Shown one piece after another: positions 17,619 to 27,954 of a DNA stretch of 64,000 nucleotides. Below the pieces are notes generated by a model, which did no database searches, was not told the origin of the DNA, and worked only from the letters and a program-made list of their open reading frames with translations. The translations under genes were made by a program, and so were the position numbers. Location of the stretch: the NCBI RefSeq assembly GCF_028595325.1, contig NZ_JAQQXR010000007.1, forward strand, positions 62,001-126,000. The letters are read 5' to 3'. Within the stretch, counting starts at the first letter, position 1, and each line of letters starts with the position of its first letter. This stretch comes from Janthinobacterium fluminis. Its GTDB lineage: Bacteria; Pseudomonadota; Gammaproteobacteria; Burkholderiales; Burkholderiaceae_D.

Positions 17619-18707
17619 GGCGGCGATGATGCCGCCGCCCAGGCAGACGTCGCCGTCGTACAGCACGGCCGACTGGCCCGGCGTGACGGCCCACTGGGCG
17701 TCCGTGAAGCGCAGCGCGAAGTCGCCGGCGCCGTCCGGCGTCAGCGCGCAGGCGACGTCGGCCTGGCGGTAGCGGGTCTTGGCCGCCAGCGCGCGCGGCG
17801 CCGGCGCGGCCCCGGCGATCCAGCTGGCCTGGTCGGCCGTCAAGGCCGACGACAGCAGCCACGGGTGGTCGTGGCCCTGCACCACGTACAGGGTGTTGCT
17901 GGCGATGTCCTTGCGCGCCACATACCAGGCGTCGCTGCTGCCGTCGGCGTTCTGGTAGGACTTGACGCCGCCGATGCCGATGCCCTTGCGCTGGCCCAGC
18001 GTGTAGAAGCTCAGGCCGACGTGCTCGCCGACGGTCTTGCCGTCGGCCGTCTTCATCGGCCCCGGTTGATACGACAGGTAGCGGTTGAGGAATTCGCGGA
18101 AGGGGCGCTCGCCGATGAAGCAGATGCCGGTCGAATCCTTCTTCTGCGCGTTCGGCAGCGCCAGCTTGGCGGCGATCTGGCGCACCTCGGTTTTCGGGAT
18201 TTCGCCCAGCGGGAACAGCGTCTTCGACAGCTGCGCCTGGTTCAAACGGTGCAGGAAATAGCTCTGGTCCTTGCTGGCGTCGACGGCCTTGAGCAGCTCG
18301 AAGCGTTCGCCGGCCTGGCGCACGCGCGCGTAGTGGCCGGTGGCGATCAAGTCGGCGCCCAGGTGCATGGCGTGGTCGAGGAAGGCCTTGAACTTGATTT
18401 CGGCGTTGCACAGCACGTCCGGGTTGGGCGTGCGGCCGGCCTGGTATTCGCGCAGGAATTCGGCGAACACGCGGTCCTTGTATTCGGCCGCGAAGTTGAC
18501 GGCCTCGATGTCGACGCCGATCACGTCGGCCACGCTGGCCGCGTCGATCCAGTCCTGGCGCGAGGAGCAGAATTCGGAGTCGTCGTCGTCTTCCCAGTTT
18601 TTCATGAACAGGCCGATCACCTCGTAACCCTGTTCCTTCAACATCCACGCCGCGACCGAGGAGTCGACCCCGCCTGACATGCCGATCACGACTTTTTTCT
18701 TGCTCAT
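17601..18707 (-). CDS. mnmA: tRNA-specific 2-thiouridylase MnmA
   Basis: The 368-residue protein begins [20 protein letters not shown], the PP-loop ATPase motif. The catalytic Cys pair is in [12 protein letters not shown] (about residue 100) and [12 protein letters not shown] (about 200). It thiolates U34 of tRNA for Lys, Glu and Gln, using sulfur passed on from IscS. The start at 18707 fits the family; the open frame above it overlaps the Nudix gene. It probably shares a transcript with that Nudix gene, 26 bp upstream. Confidence 0.97.
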   Translation of the reverse strand: MSKKKVVIGMSGGVDSSVAAWMLKEQGYEVIGLFMKNWEDDDDSEFCSSRQDWIDAASVADVIGVDIEAVNFAAEYKDRVFAEFLREYQAGRTPNPDVLCNAEIKFKAFLDHAMHLGADLIATGHYARVRQAGERFELLKAVDASKDQSYFLHRLNQAQLSKTLFPLGEIPKTEVRQIAAKLALPNAQKKDSTGICFIGERPFREFLNRYLSYQPGPMKTADGKTVGEHVGLSFYTLGQRKGIGIGGVKSYQNADGSSDAWYVARKDIASNTLYVVQGHDHPWLLSSALTADQASWIAGAAPAPRALAAKTRYRQADVACALTPDGAGDFALRFTDAQWAVTPGQSAVLYDGDVCLGGGIIAASTGLA

Positions 18708-18733
18708 CTTGCTATTCCAAATAATTTGTTGTG

Positions 18734-19213
18734 TCACTCGCCGTTGAAGACGGAGGCGTGCGTGTGCAGCAGTCCCAGCGGCGCGCGCCGCCCTTCCAGG
18801 TATTCGTCCACGCATTGCAGCATCAGCGGGCTGCGGTGGCGCTCCGGGCAGGCCGCCATCTCGTCGCGCGACATCCACAGCGTGCGGATGATGCCGTCGT
18901 CGAGCGGGCGGTCGTGCCGCTGGCCGACCTCGCCGCAGAAGGTGAAGCGCAGGTACGTCACGTCCAGCCCGGTGCGCGACGAGCGGTAGCGCGACATATA
19001 CATGCCCACCAGCGCCGTCGGCGTGAAATCGTGCGCCGTCTCCTCCAGCGTTTCGCGGACCACCGCCTGCTCCAGCGATTCGAAGGGGTCCAGGTGGCCG
19101 GCCGGCTGGTTCAGGCGGATGCCGTCGCTGGTCTCTTCTTCCACAAGCAAAAACAGGCCGTCGCGTTCGATGATGGCGGCGACGGTGACAGAGGGTTTCC
19201 AGATTCTCGGCAT
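18734..19213 (-). CDS. Nudix hydrolase, NudJ-like
   Basis: The 159-residue protein carries a Nudix box in [20 protein letters not shown] (Gx5Ex7RExxEE), followed by TAHDF, so the usual Gly after EEx is Ala. The start [16 protein letters not shown] is like E. coli NudJ, which hydrolyses thiamine-pyrophosphate precursors and nucleoside di- and triphosphates. The link with mnmA is the same arrangement as nudJ-mnmA in E. coli, which supports this reading. The exact substrate is unknown. Confidence 0.9.
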   Translation of the reverse strand: MPRIWKPSVTVAAIIERDGLFLLVEEETSDGIRLNQPAGHLDPFESLEQAVVRETLEETAHDFTPTALVGMYMSRYRSSRTGLDVTYLRFTFCGEVGQRHDRPLDDGIIRTLWMSRDEMAACPERHRSPLMLQCVDEYLEGRRAPLGLLHTHASVFNGE

Positions 19214-19584
19214 GGTTCCATCCTTGAAAGAGCCGACATTTTAGCCTGTTCTGGGCGCCCGGTTCCGGCTGCCGTGCGGCCGGCGCGCGGACCATTTGAT
19301 AAATGACAATGTTTCCGTCAAAAATCTGTGGTCTATTGCCGGGGCGCCGGTCGCGGCGCGGGGCGGCGCCCGCCATGGCGGGAGGCGGGCGCGCGGGCGG
19401 CGGCGAAAGTGTTGTTTATCGGTGCCTGCGCCGCCCGTGGCGGGCCGCGCGCCGGGCAGGCGGGGGCGCGCCGGCGGCGCGGCCAAGTAGTGGCCGCCCC
19501 CTAATAGTTGCCCGGCCAAAAAGATTTTCTTGCGTACTTTCCGTGGTAGATTCTAGTCAGTTTATCAATCTTTGGAGGCATTTC
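19214..19584. other. Intergenic region upstream of pntA
   Basis: This 371-bp gap separates the divergent Nudix and pntA genes. The middle is very GC-rich and the last 80 bp before pntA are AT-richer, where the promoter should be, but no clear -35/-10 pair was found. The ribosome-binding site TTGGAGGCA precedes pntA. No gene or RNA was recognised. Confidence 0.5.
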
Positions 19585-20697
19585 ATGAGAATAGGCATAC
19601 CGGCCGAAACACGGCCCGGTGAAACCCGGGTCGCTGCGACGCCCGAGACGGTCAAGAAGCTCGCGGCCAAGCACGAAGTCATCGTCCAGGCGGGCGCGGG
19701 CGTGATGGCCTCCGCGGTGGACGAGGCCTATGTGGCCGCCGGCGCGCGCATCGGCAGCGCCGCCGAGGCCTTCGGCTGCGGCGTCGTGCTGAAGGTGCGC
19801 GCGCCCAGCGCCGAGGAGCGCGCCCTGATGGCGTCCGGCAGCGTGCTGATCGGCATGCTGAACCCCTTCGACGCCGACAACATCGCGGCGATGGCGGCGC
19901 ACGGCCTGTCCGCGTTCGCCCTGGAGGCGGTGCCGCGCATCACCCGCGCCCAGTCGATGGACGTGCTGTCCTCGCAGGCCAACATCGCCGGCTACAAGGC
20001 GGTGATGGTGGCGGCCAACACCTACCAGCGCTTCATGCCGATGCTGATGACGGCGGCCGGCACGGTGAAGGCGGCGCGCGTGCTGATCATGGGCGTCGGC
20101 GTGGCCGGCCTGCAGGCGATCGCCACGGCCAAGCGCCTGGGCGCCGTCATCGAGGCGTCCGACGTGCGCCCGCCGGTGAAGGAGCAGGTCGAGTCGCTGG
20201 GCGCGAAATTCATCGACGTGCCCTTCCTGACGGACGAGGAGCGCGACATCGCCAAGGGCTCGGGCGGCTACGCGCGGGCCATGCCGGCCGACTGGATGCG
20301 CCGCCAGGCCGAGCTGGTGCACGAGCGCGCCAGGCAGGCCGACATCATCATCACCACCGCGCTGATCCCCGGCCGGCCGGCGCCCGTGCTCATCGCCGAG
20401 GACACCGTGAGGGCCATGAAGCCCGGTTCGGTGATCGTCGACCTGGCCGTCGAGCAGGGCGGCAACTGCCCGCTGTCGGAGCTGGGCAAGACCGTCGTCA
20501 AGCACGGCGTCTTCATCGTCGGCGAGCCGAACCTGGCGACGCTGGTGGCGGCCGACGCGTCGGCGCTGTACGCGCGCAACGTGCTCGACTTCATGAAGCT
20601 CATCGTCGACAAGGACCATGCGCTGGTGATCGACCGCGAGGACGAGATCATCAAGGCCAGCCTGGTGTGTGCGGGCGGCGAGGTGCTGCGCAAATAG
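19585..20697 (+). CDS. pntA: NAD(P) transhydrogenase alpha subunit, soluble part
   Basis: The 370-residue protein is the NAD(H)-binding domain I. It begins MRIGIPAETRPGETRVAATP, has RITRAQSMDVLSSQANIAGY in the middle, and a Rossmann motif IMGVGVAGLQAIATAKRLGA. It uses the proton gradient, together with the membrane parts, to pass hydride from NADH to NADP+. The alpha chain is split here into soluble and membrane genes, as in Rhodospirillum and most Burkholderiales. The three genes lie in order on the plus strand. Confidence 0.96.
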   Translation: MRIGIPAETRPGETRVAATPETVKKLAAKHEVIVQAGAGVMASAVDEAYVAAGARIGSAAEAFGCGVVLKVRAPSAEERALMASGSVLIGMLNPFDADNIAAMAAHGLSAFALEAVPRITRAQSMDVLSSQANIAGYKAVMVAANTYQRFMPMLMTAAGTVKAARVLIMGVGVAGLQAIATAKRLGAVIEASDVRPPVKEQVESLGAKFIDVPFLTDEERDIAKGSGGYARAMPADWMRRQAELVHERARQADIIITTALIPGRPAPVLIAEDTVRAMKPGSVIVDLAVEQGGNCPLSELGKTVVKHGVFIVGEPNLATLVAADASALYARNVLDFMKLIVDKDHALVIDREDEIIKASLVCAGGEVLRK

Positions 20698-20765
20698 GGC
20701 GCGGCGGCGGCAATGCGGACGGGCCGCGGGCCTGTCATTCTCAGATCGGGTAAAAGGAAGGCATT

Positions 20766-21119
20766 ATGGACGCAAATGAATTCATGCAGGTCAGTCATAC
20801 CATCACCAACCTCATCATCTTCGTGCTGGCGATTTACGTCGGCTACCACGTCGTCTGGACCGTCACGCCGGCGCTGCACACGCCGCTGATGGCCGTCACC
20901 AACGCCATCTCGGCCATCATCATCGTCGGCGCCATGCTGGCCGCCGGCCTCACCGAGGGGGCGGTCGGGCAGATCGCCGGCACGCTCGCCGTGGCGCTGG
21001 CCGCCGTCAACGTGTTCGGCGGCTTCCTCGTCACCCAGCGCATGCTGGAAATGTTCAAGAAGAAGGCGCCCAAGGCGCTCGCCGCGCCGCAGGCCAAGCA
21101 GCAGGGGGAGGCGGCATGA
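20766..21119 (+). CDS. NAD(P) transhydrogenase alpha subunit, membrane part
   Basis: The 117-residue protein has three to four membrane helices (for example [16 protein letters not shown] and [16 protein letters not shown]) and corresponds to domain IIa of the proton-translocating transhydrogenase, PntAB in split systems. It follows the soluble alpha gene by 68 bp and overlaps pntB by 4 bp (ATGA), which suggests coupled translation. Confidence 0.95.
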   Translation: MDANEFMQVSHTITNLIIFVLAIYVGYHVVWTVTPALHTPLMAVTNAISAIIIVGAMLAAGLTEGAVGQIAGTLAVALAAVNVFGGFLVTQRMLEMFKKKAPKALAAPQAKQQGEAA

Positions 21120-22576
21120 ACTTCATCACCATGAACACCGTGACGATGCTCTACCTGATCGCCTCGGTGTGCTTCATCCAGGCCCTGAAGGGCTTGTCCT
21201 CGCCGGCCACGGCGCGCCGCGGCAACGCCTTCGGCATGTCCGGCATGGCCATCGCGGCGCTGACGACGGTGGCGCTGATCTTCAAGCTGCAGTCGCTGCA
21301 AAGCGCCGGCCAGGGCATCGGCTTCGGCCTCGTCATCCTCGGCATCGTGGTTGGCGGCGGCATCGGCGCCTACCTGGCGAAAACCGTCGAAATGACGAAA
21401 ATGCCGGAACTGGTGGCGGCGATGCACTCGCTGATCGGCCTGGCGGCCGTCTGCATCGCCGTCGCCGCCGTGTCCGAACCATGGGCCTTCAACATCGCCC
21501 GGCACGGCGAGGCGCTGCCGATCGGCAACCGCTTCGAGCTGTTCATCGGCACCTTCGTCGGCGCCATCACCTTCTCCGGCTCCGTGATCGCCTTCGGCAA
21601 GCTGTCGGGCAAGTACAAGTTCCGCCTGTTCCAGGGCGCGCCCGTCAGCTTCCAGGGCCAGCACATGCTGAACCTGGCGCTGGCGCTGGCGATGCTCGGC
21701 TTCGGCCTGGTGTTCTGCTTCACGCCGGGCGCGGCGCCGGCCTGGGCGCCCTTCCTCGTGATGGCGGCGATCGCCTTCGCGCTGGGCGTGCTGATCATCA
21801 TCCCCATCGGCGGCGCCGACATGCCGGTCGTCGTCTCCATGCTCAACAGCTATTCCGGCTGGGCCGCGGCCGGCATCGGCTTTTCGCTGAACAACTCGAT
21901 GCTGATCATCGCCGGCTCGCTGGTCGGCTCGTCCGGCGCGATCCTGTCCTACATCATGTGCAAGGCGATGAACCGCTCCTTCTTCAACGTGCTGCTGGGC
22001 GGCTTCGGCGGCGATACGGCGGCCGCGGCCAGCGGCGGCGCGGCCGAGCAGCGCCCCGTCAAATCGGGCTCCGCCGACGACGCCGCCTTCCTGATGGGCA
22101 ACGCGGAAACCGTCATCATCGTGCCCGGCTATGGCCTGGCCGTGGCGCGCGCCCAGCACGCGCTCAAGGAGCTGGTCGAGAAGCTGGGCCACAAGGGCGT
22201 CATCGTCAAGTACGCGATCCACCCGGTGGCCGGGCGCATGCCCGGGCATATGAACGTGCTGCTGGCCGAGGCCGAGGTGCCCTACGACCAGGTGTTCGAG
22301 ATGGAGGACATCAACAGCGAGTTCGGCCAGGTCGACGTGGTGCTGGTGCTGGGCGCCAACGACGTCGTCAACCCCGCCGCGAAAGACCCGAAATCGTCGA
22401 TCGCCGGCATGCCCATTCTGGAGGCGTACAAGGCCAAGACCGTCATCGTCAACAAGCGCTCGATGGCGGCCGGCTACGCGGGCCTGGACAACGAGCTGTT
22501 CTACATGGACAAGACCATGATGGTCTTCGGCGACGCCAAGAAGGTCATCGAGGACATGGTCAAGGCGGTCGACTAG
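21116..22576 (+). CDS. pntB: NAD(P) transhydrogenase beta subunit
   Basis: The 486-residue protein has about eight N-terminal membrane helices (domain IIb), then the NADP-binding domain [21 protein letters not shown], then [20 protein letters not shown] and [14 protein letters not shown]. It completes the enzyme that supplies NADPH from NADH and the proton gradient. Its start overlaps the previous gene by 4 bp. Its stop overlaps that of the convergent diguanylate cyclase gene by 4 bp. Confidence 0.97.
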   Translation: MNFITMNTVTMLYLIASVCFIQALKGLSSPATARRGNAFGMSGMAIAALTTVALIFKLQSLQSAGQGIGFGLVILGIVVGGGIGAYLAKTVEMTKMPELVAAMHSLIGLAAVCIAVAAVSEPWAFNIARHGEALPIGNRFELFIGTFVGAITFSGSVIAFGKLSGKYKFRLFQGAPVSFQGQHMLNLALALAMLGFGLVFCFTPGAAPAWAPFLVMAAIAFALGVLIIIPIGGADMPVVVSMLNSYSGWAAAGIGFSLNNSMLIIAGSLVGSSGAILSYIMCKAMNRSFFNVLLGGFGGDTAAAASGGAAEQRPVKSGSADDAAFLMGNAETVIIVPGYGLAVARAQHALKELVEKLGHKGVIVKYAIHPVAGRMPGHMNVLLAEAEVPYDQVFEMEDINSEFGQVDVVLVLGANDVVNPAAKDPKSSIAGMPILEAYKAKTVIVNKRSMAAGYAGLDNELFYMDKTMMVFGDAKKVIEDMVKAVD

Positions 22577-23532
22577 GGGGTAGCCAGCGGCGCCGCCTTG
22601 GCTTCATGCGGCAGCGGCGCCGTGGCGACGCGGTCGCGGCCGCCATGCTTGGCCCGGTACAGGGCCTTGTCGGCGTCCGACAGCGCGCCGTCGAAGCTGC
22701 CGCCGGGCGCCAGCTTCGCCAGGCCGATGCTGATCGTCACCGCCAGCGGCGTGCCGTCCGGCGCCGTGGTGCGGGTGGCGGCGACGGCGCGGCGCACGCG
22801 CTGGGCGATCTGCACGGCCTGCTCCAGCGTGGCGTCGGGGAATAGCAGGCCGAATTCCTCGCCGCCCAGGCGGGCCGCCATGTCGGTCAGCCGGCCCGCC
22901 TCGCGGATCGCCTGCGAGACGGCGCGCAGCACGGCGTCGCCGGCCGCGTGGCCGTATTGGTCGTTGATGCTCTTGAAATGGTCGATGTCGGCCACGCCCA
23001 CCGTCAGCGGCGCGCTGCTGCGGGCGATGCGCGCCTGCGCCTGCGCCGCCGCCGCCTCGAAGGCGCGCCGGTTCGGCAGCCCCGTCAGCGCGTCGCACAT
23101 GGCTTGCTGTTCGAGCTGGGCCAGCAGGCTGGCGTTCTTCTCTTCCATGGCGCGCTGGGCCCGCACGTCGAGCATGAAGGCGCCGAAATAGCGCCGCCCG
23201 CCGATATGGCCCAGGTCGATCGACTTCATTTCGATGGGGATCAGGTGGCCGTCGCGGTGGCGGATGGCGAAGGTGCGCACCTTGCCCAGCACGCTGGAGA
23301 CGCGGTTCGCCTCGATGTAGCCGTTGACGTAGGCCGTGTGGTGGGCGCCCAGCGAGTCGGGCAGCAGGCCGTCCAGGTCCTGCCCCAGCAGTTCGCCGCC
23401 GCCGTAGCCGCTGAGTTTTTGCATGGCGCCGTTCAGGTAGCGGATGTGGCAATGATCGTCGATGATAATGACGGCGTCCATCGAGTCGTCGAGCAAACGG
23501 GAGAGGAGAATTGCGGGCAGAGCGTCTGTCAT
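22573..23532 (-). CDS. PAS-GGDEF diguanylate cyclase
   Basis: The 319-residue protein has a PAS domain (about residues 10-125, with DAVIIIDDHCHIRYLNGAMQ), a short linker and a GGDEF domain. The active-site motif is GGEEF at 223-227, and an RxxD inhibitory site (RLTD, 214-217) lies five residues before it, so feedback inhibition by c-di-GMP is expected. VADIDHFKSINDQYGH is also intact. There are no membrane segments, so it is cytoplasmic and would sense a small ligand or redox state through PAS. It is monocistronic, convergent with pntB. Confidence 0.93.
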   Translation of the reverse strand: MTDALPAILLSRLLDDSMDAVIIIDDHCHIRYLNGAMQKLSGYGGGELLGQDLDGLLPDSLGAHHTAYVNGYIEANRVSSVLGKVRTFAIRHRDGHLIPIEMKSIDLGHIGGRRYFGAFMLDVRAQRAMEEKNASLLAQLEQQAMCDALTGLPNRRAFEAAAAQAQARIARSSAPLTVGVADIDHFKSINDQYGHAAGDAVLRAVSQAIREAGRLTDMAARLGGEEFGLLFPDATLEQAVQIAQRVRRAVAATRTTAPDGTPLAVTISIGLAKLAPGGSFDGALSDADKALYRAKHGGRDRVATAPLPHEAKAAPLATP

Positions 23533-23666
23533 GGAGCGTGCGCCAGTTATCAGGTATCTTGCATTGTCTCACCGGAAACGATTGAGTGCTCGTTCGGCCG
23601 ACGCTTTCTTTTCACTGCCGCGCCGCGATGCGCTATGCTGACGCGTTTTGACGGCGCCGGGCGAGC

Positions 23667-24689
23667 ATGAAGAAAATCCTCTTGAGCATGATCCTGGCGG
23701 CGGGCGCGTCGGCCCTGTACCTGGCGCTGGCGCAGTCGGCGGAGGAGGCGCGCATGGCGCGCCCGCTGCCGGGCGCCGCCCGCGATGCCGGCGGGCCGGT
23801 CGAACGGAGCGTGCTGCTCGACGACGTGCGCACGCTGGCCTCGGACGCCTTCGAGGGGCGCCGCACCGGCACGGCCGGCAGCCACCGGGCGCGCGCCTAT
23901 CTGCGCGAGCGCTTCGGCGCCATCGGCCTGCTGCCGTTCGGCGCCGACTACCTGCAGCCGTTCGCCTTCAGCACGCGCAGCGTGGCCAATCTGTTCACGC
24001 CGGGGCGGCCCTACCGCACCGCGTATGCCGACGCCGCCAACATCGTCGGCTACATCCGCGGCAGCGCCGCGCCGCAGCGCTATCTGGTGGTGTCGGCCCA
24101 TTACGACCACCTCGGCGTGCGCGGCGGCAAGCTGTATCCTGGCGCCGACGACAACGCCTCCGGCGTCGCGGCGATGCTGGCCATCGCCAGCTATTTCAAG
24201 GCCCACCCGCCGCGCCATTCCGTGCTGTTCGCCGCCTTCGACGCCGAGGAACTGGGTTTGCAGGGCGCGCGCGCCTTCGTGGCGGCGCCGCCGGTGCCGC
24301 GCGCGCAGCTGCGCGCCAACCTGAACCTGGACATGTTGGCGCACAACGACAGCAACGAGATCTTCGTCGCCGGCACCTATCCGTGGCCGGCCCTGAAACC
24401 GCTGCTGGCGCAGGCGGCCGCGCGCAGCAGCGTGCGGGTGCTGCTCGGGCACGACCGGCCGCTGCTGGCGGCCGGCCTGGTGGAGAGCTGGAACGATAGC
24501 TCGGACCATGCGCCGTTTAACGAGGCCGGCATCCCCTTCCTGTATTTCGGCGTCGCCGACCACGCCGACTACCACGCGCCCAGCGACACCTACGCGCACA
24601 TCAACGCGGCGTTTTTCGTCCGCGTCAGCAATCTGCTGGTGGATGTGGCGGCGCGCATGGAGCGCGAGCTCGACAGCATTTCGCCCTAG
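23667..24689 (+). CDS. M28-family aminopeptidase-like zinc peptidase
   Basis: The 340-residue protein has an N-terminal signal peptide or anchor (MKKILLSMILAAGASALYLALA). The M28 metal ligands are visible in order: VSAHYDHLG, GADDNASG, FDAEELGLQG, NLDMLAH and a last His in ADYHAPSD. It probably removes N-terminal residues from peptides in the periplasm. It stands alone between the divergent diguanylate cyclase gene and the convergent hydroxylase gene. Confidence 0.9.
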   Translation: MKKILLSMILAAGASALYLALAQSAEEARMARPLPGAARDAGGPVERSVLLDDVRTLASDAFEGRRTGTAGSHRARAYLRERFGAIGLLPFGADYLQPFAFSTRSVANLFTPGRPYRTAYADAANIVGYIRGSAAPQRYLVVSAHYDHLGVRGGKLYPGADDNASGVAAMLAIASYFKAHPPRHSVLFAAFDAEELGLQGARAFVAAPPVPRAQLRANLNLDMLAHNDSNEIFVAGTYPWPALKPLLAQAAARSSVRVLLGHDRPLLAAGLVESWNDSSDHAPFNEAGIPFLYFGVADHADYHAPSDTYAHINAAFFVRVSNLLVDVAARMERELDSISP

Positions 24690-24710
24690 TCCGGGGCGGC
24701 GCCGGCCCCG

Positions 24711-25856
24711 TCAGCGGCGGCCGTACATCATCAGCTCGGCCAGCAGCCTGCGCGCCGGGCCGACGGCGTCGATCAGGCCCAGCGAGGCGCCCAGCAGCGT
24801 CTGCAGCGGGCCGCCGCCCGTGAAGGCGCGCGCCATCGTGTCGGTCAGGCGCACGGTCAGGTCGCGGTCGGGCTGGCGCTGCGCGGCGAACTGCGCCAGC
24901 GCGGCCGGGCTGGCGTCGCGCGCCAGCAGGCGCGCCAGCACGGCGGCGTCGCGCAGCCCCAGGTTCATGCCCTGGCCGGCGACCGGGTGCAGGGTTTGCG
25001 CGGCGTTGCCGATGGCCACCGAGCGGGCGCTGGCGGCCGGGCCGGCGTTCAGGCCGAGCGGGTAGGCGAAGCGCGCCGAGGTCGCCGTGAAGCGCCCCAG
25101 CCGGCCGCCGAAGGCCAGTCCGAGCTGGGCCAGGAAGGCGGCGTCGTCGAGCGCCAGCAGTTGCGCGGCGCGCGCCGGCGGCACGCACCAGACCAGGGCG
25201 TAGCTGTCGCCCTGCGGCAGCAGCGCCAGCGGGCCGTCGTCGGTGAAGCGCTCGAAGGCGCGCCGCGCTTGCATCGCGCTGACCTGGATCTGGGCGATGA
25301 TCGCGCTTTGCCGGTAGTCGCGGCGCACGGCGCGCTCCTGCTGGTCGCCGAACAGGCCGCCTTCGGCCTGCACCACCAGCGCTGCGCGCAGCGCCCGCGG
25401 GCCGGCCGCGCCCTCGTCTAGCGTCAGCGTGACGGCGTCGCCGTCCTCGGCGGCGCCGCGCACCAGGGCCGGGCGCAGCGTGGCCACGCCCAGCTGGGCG
25501 CAGACGGCGCCCAGCGCCGTGACGACGGCGCCGTAGCAGGCGACGTAGCCGAGCGCTTCGACGCCGTGCTCGGCGCGGTCGATCAGGCTGCGGCCGAAGC
25601 GGCCGCGGCGCGAGACGTGGATTTGTTCGATGCCGGTGGCGGCGATCGGCCAGGCGCCGATGCGTTCGAGGATCTGGCGGCTGCCGTGCGACAGCGCGAT
25701 CGAGCGCGGGTCGTCGCTGGCCTGCGCCAGCGTTTTGGCGTCGAGCAGGCCGACGCGCTGCGGCGCGGCGCCCTGCTGCACCAGCAGGGCGGCCAGCGCC
25801 ATGCCGACCGGGCCGGCGCCGCAGATGGCGATGTCGAGATTGTCTATGGTGTTCAT
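24711..25856 (-). CDS. FAD-dependent UbiH/UbiF/VisC-family hydroxylase
   Basis: The 381-residue flavoprotein starts with the dinucleotide motif DIAICGAGPVGMALAALL and has the second FAD motif SVAIGNAAQTLHPVAGQGMN, as in UbiH/UbiF. It probably hydroxylates the benzoquinone ring in ubiquinone synthesis; the position cannot be told from sequence alone. It overlaps pepP by 4 bp (ATGA), the same pairing as pepP-ubiH in E. coli, which favours UbiH. The start MNTIDNLDIAICG is clear. Confidence 0.9.
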   Translation of the reverse strand: MNTIDNLDIAICGAGPVGMALAALLVQQGAAPQRVGLLDAKTLAQASDDPRSIALSHGSRQILERIGAWPIAATGIEQIHVSRRGRFGRSLIDRAEHGVEALGYVACYGAVVTALGAVCAQLGVATLRPALVRGAAEDGDAVTLTLDEGAAGPRALRAALVVQAEGGLFGDQQERAVRRDYRQSAIIAQIQVSAMQARRAFERFTDDGPLALLPQGDSYALVWCVPPARAAQLLALDDAAFLAQLGLAFGGRLGRFTATSARFAYPLGLNAGPAASARSVAIGNAAQTLHPVAGQGMNLGLRDAAVLARLLARDASPAALAQFAAQRQPDRDLTVRLTDTMARAFTGGGPLQTLLGASLGLIDAVGPARRLLAELMMYGRR

Positions 25857-27187
25857 GCGTTTTCTTGCATCAGTTGTTCGATGGCGGCGACGCTTTTCGG
25901 CGCCTCCCCGCTCAGCACGGCGTGGCCGTCGGCCGTGACGAGGACGTCGTCCTCGATGCGGATGCCGGTGTGCCAGAATGCCTCGGGCACGCCGGCGGCC
26001 GGGCGCACGTAGAGGCCGGGTTCGACGGTCAGCGTCATGCCCGGCTGCAGCGGCCGCCACGGCTTGCCCTCGCGCGCCGTTTCGCGGTAGGCGCCGACGT
26101 CGTGCACGTCCATGCCCAGCCAGTGGCCGGTGCCGTGCATGTAGAACTGCAGATAGCTCTGGTTGGCGATGACGTCGTCGGCGTTGCCGGCCTTGTCCCT
26201 GTCGAGCAGGCCCAGGTCGAGCATGCCCTGGGCCAGCACGGCCAGCGCGGCGGCGTGGATGGCCTGGTAGCGCTGGCCCGGCCGCACGGCGTCCAGGGCC
26301 GCCGCCTGCGCCGCCAGCACCAGCTCGTACAACTGCCGCTGCGGCGCGCTGAAGCGGCCGTTGGCCGGATAGGTGCGGGTGATGTCGGCGGCGTAGCCGT
26401 CCAGCTCGCAACCGGCGTCGATCAGCACCAGCTCGCCGTCGCGCACGAGGGCGTTGTTGGCGTGGTAGTGCAGCACGCAGGCGTTGGCGCCGGCCGCGAC
26501 GATCGGGCTGTAGGCGGGAAACTGCGCGCCGTTGCGGCGGAATTCGTAGAGCAGTTCCGCCTCGATCGCGTATTCGCGCATGCCGGGACGGGTCGCGCGC
26601 ATGGCCCGCGCGTGCGCCTGGCCGGAGATGGCGCAGGCGCGCCGCATGGTGGCCTGTTCGCCGTCGTCCTTGAACAGGCGCATTTCGTCGAGCAGGCCGA
26701 GGACGTTGTGCACGACGGCCGGGGCGGTGACGCCGCTGCGCGCCTGGCGCTTGACGTCGCCCAGCCACAGCTTGACGCGGGCGTCCAGCTCGGCGCTGCC
26801 GCCGTGCGCGTAATACAGGGCCGGCGCGTCGGCCAGCAGCTTGCCCATCTGCGCGTCCAGCTCGTCGATGGCGAAGGCGGCGTCGACGCCGCAAGCGAGG
26901 CGGGCGGCGTCGGGGCCGTGGCGGAAGCCGTCCCAGATTTTCCGCTCGCTGTTTTTCTCGCGGCAGAACAGGATGCTGCGGGCCGGCCCGCGCGCGCCGC
27001 CGGCCACCAGCACCAGCACGCTCTCGGGTTCGCCGAAGCCGCTCAGGTAGTAGAAATAGCTGTCGTGGCGGTAGGGGTAGTCGCAGTCGCTATTGCGCGT
27101 GACTTCGGGCGCCGTCGCGAGCACCGCCACGCCGCCCGGCGCCATCTGGGCCAGCAGGGCGGCGCGGCGGGCCGCGTGGGCCGTCAT
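25853..27187 (-). CDS. pepP: Xaa-Pro aminopeptidase P
   Basis: The 444-residue cytoplasmic enzyme belongs to the M24B family. Metal ligands lie in IDAGCELDGYAADITRTYP (two Asp), GTGHWLGMDVHD (His), LTVEPGLY (Glu) and IRIEDDVLV (Glu). The N-terminal domain has YPYRHDSYFYYLSGF. It removes the N-terminal residue before proline. It starts within the last codons of murU (4-bp overlap) and ends in the start of the hydroxylase gene, so the four genes of this chain are tightly coupled. Confidence 0.96.
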   Translation of the reverse strand: MTAHAARRAALLAQMAPGGVAVLATAPEVTRNSDCDYPYRHDSYFYYLSGFGEPESVLVLVAGGARGPARSILFCREKNSERKIWDGFRHGPDAARLACGVDAAFAIDELDAQMGKLLADAPALYYAHGGSAELDARVKLWLGDVKRQARSGVTAPAVVHNVLGLLDEMRLFKDDGEQATMRRACAISGQAHARAMRATRPGMREYAIEAELLYEFRRNGAQFPAYSPIVAAGANACVLHYHANNALVRDGELVLIDAGCELDGYAADITRTYPANGRFSAPQRQLYELVLAAQAAALDAVRPGQRYQAIHAAALAVLAQGMLDLGLLDRDKAGNADDVIANQSYLQFYMHGTGHWLGMDVHDVGAYRETAREGKPWRPLQPGMTLTVEPGLYVRPAAGVPEAFWHTGIRIEDDVLVTADGHAVLSGEAPKSVAAIEQLMQENA

Positions 27188-27891
27188 GGCGCCGTCCCGC
27201 CGTTCAGCGCGGCCAGGTCGGCGGCCGTGCCGACGTTGGCCCAGGCGCCCGCGTAGACTTCGCCGCCGACGCGGCCCAGTTCGGCGTACTGGCGGATCAG
27301 CGGGCCCAGCTTGGCGTGGCTGCCGGCGGCGATGCCGTCGAACATTTCCGGGCGGTAGACGCCGATGTTGCCGAAGGTCCAGCGCGGCGCGCCGTCGTTG
27401 TTCAGCGCGTACAGGGTCAGGCCGAAGTCGCCGTCCGGGTGGTAGGGCGGATTGTCGACCAGGTACAACCAGGCGATGTCGCGCTGCTCGGCCGGGTAGG
27501 GATTGCCCAGCACGTCCTTGTCGGCCAGCACGTCCTTGACCTGGGCGAAGTCGAAGTAGGGGATGTAGATGTCGGCCGAGACGGCCAGGAAGGGTTCCTC
27601 GCCGAGCAGGTGGCGGGCCTGGGCGATGGCGCCGGCCGTCTCCAGCGCCTGCGCTTCGGGCGAATAGCGTATCGCCGCGCCGAACTGGCTGCCGTCGCCC
27701 AGCGTCTGTTCGATCAGCCCGCCCAGGTGGGCGTGGTTGACGATGATGTCGGTGATGCCGGCGCGCACCAGGTTCAGCACGTGCCAGACGATCAGCGGGC
27801 GGCCGCGCACCTTCAGCAGCGGTTTGGGGCAGGTGTCGGTGAGGGGACGCATCCGCTCGCCGCGTCCGGCGGCGAAAATCATGGCTTTCAT
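27184..27891 (-). CDS. murU: N-acetylmuramate-1-phosphate uridylyltransferase MurU
   Basis: The 235-residue nucleotidyltransferase begins MKAMIFAAGRGERMRPLTDT with the GxGxRMxPLT-PKPLL motif. NHAHLGGLIEQ and FLAVSADIYIPYFDF follow. It makes UDP-MurNAc from MurNAc-1-phosphate in the cell-wall recycling route that bypasses new synthesis and gives natural fosfomycin tolerance. AmgK, the kinase before it in this route, is encoded 63 bp upstream, which makes the call firm. Confidence 0.92.
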   Translation of the reverse strand: MKAMIFAAGRGERMRPLTDTCPKPLLKVRGRPLIVWHVLNLVRAGITDIIVNHAHLGGLIEQTLGDGSQFGAAIRYSPEAQALETAGAIAQARHLLGEEPFLAVSADIYIPYFDFAQVKDVLADKDVLGNPYPAEQRDIAWLYLVDNPPYHPDGDFGLTLYALNNDGAPRWTFGNIGVYRPEMFDGIAAGSHAKLGPLIRQYAELGRVGGEVYAGAWANVGTAADLAALNGGTAP

Positions 27892-27954
27892 GGGGGGCTC
27901 GTAATGTGGGTGTGGGGGGGCGGCGCGGCCGGCGGGCGGCGCGCGCGCAGCGTC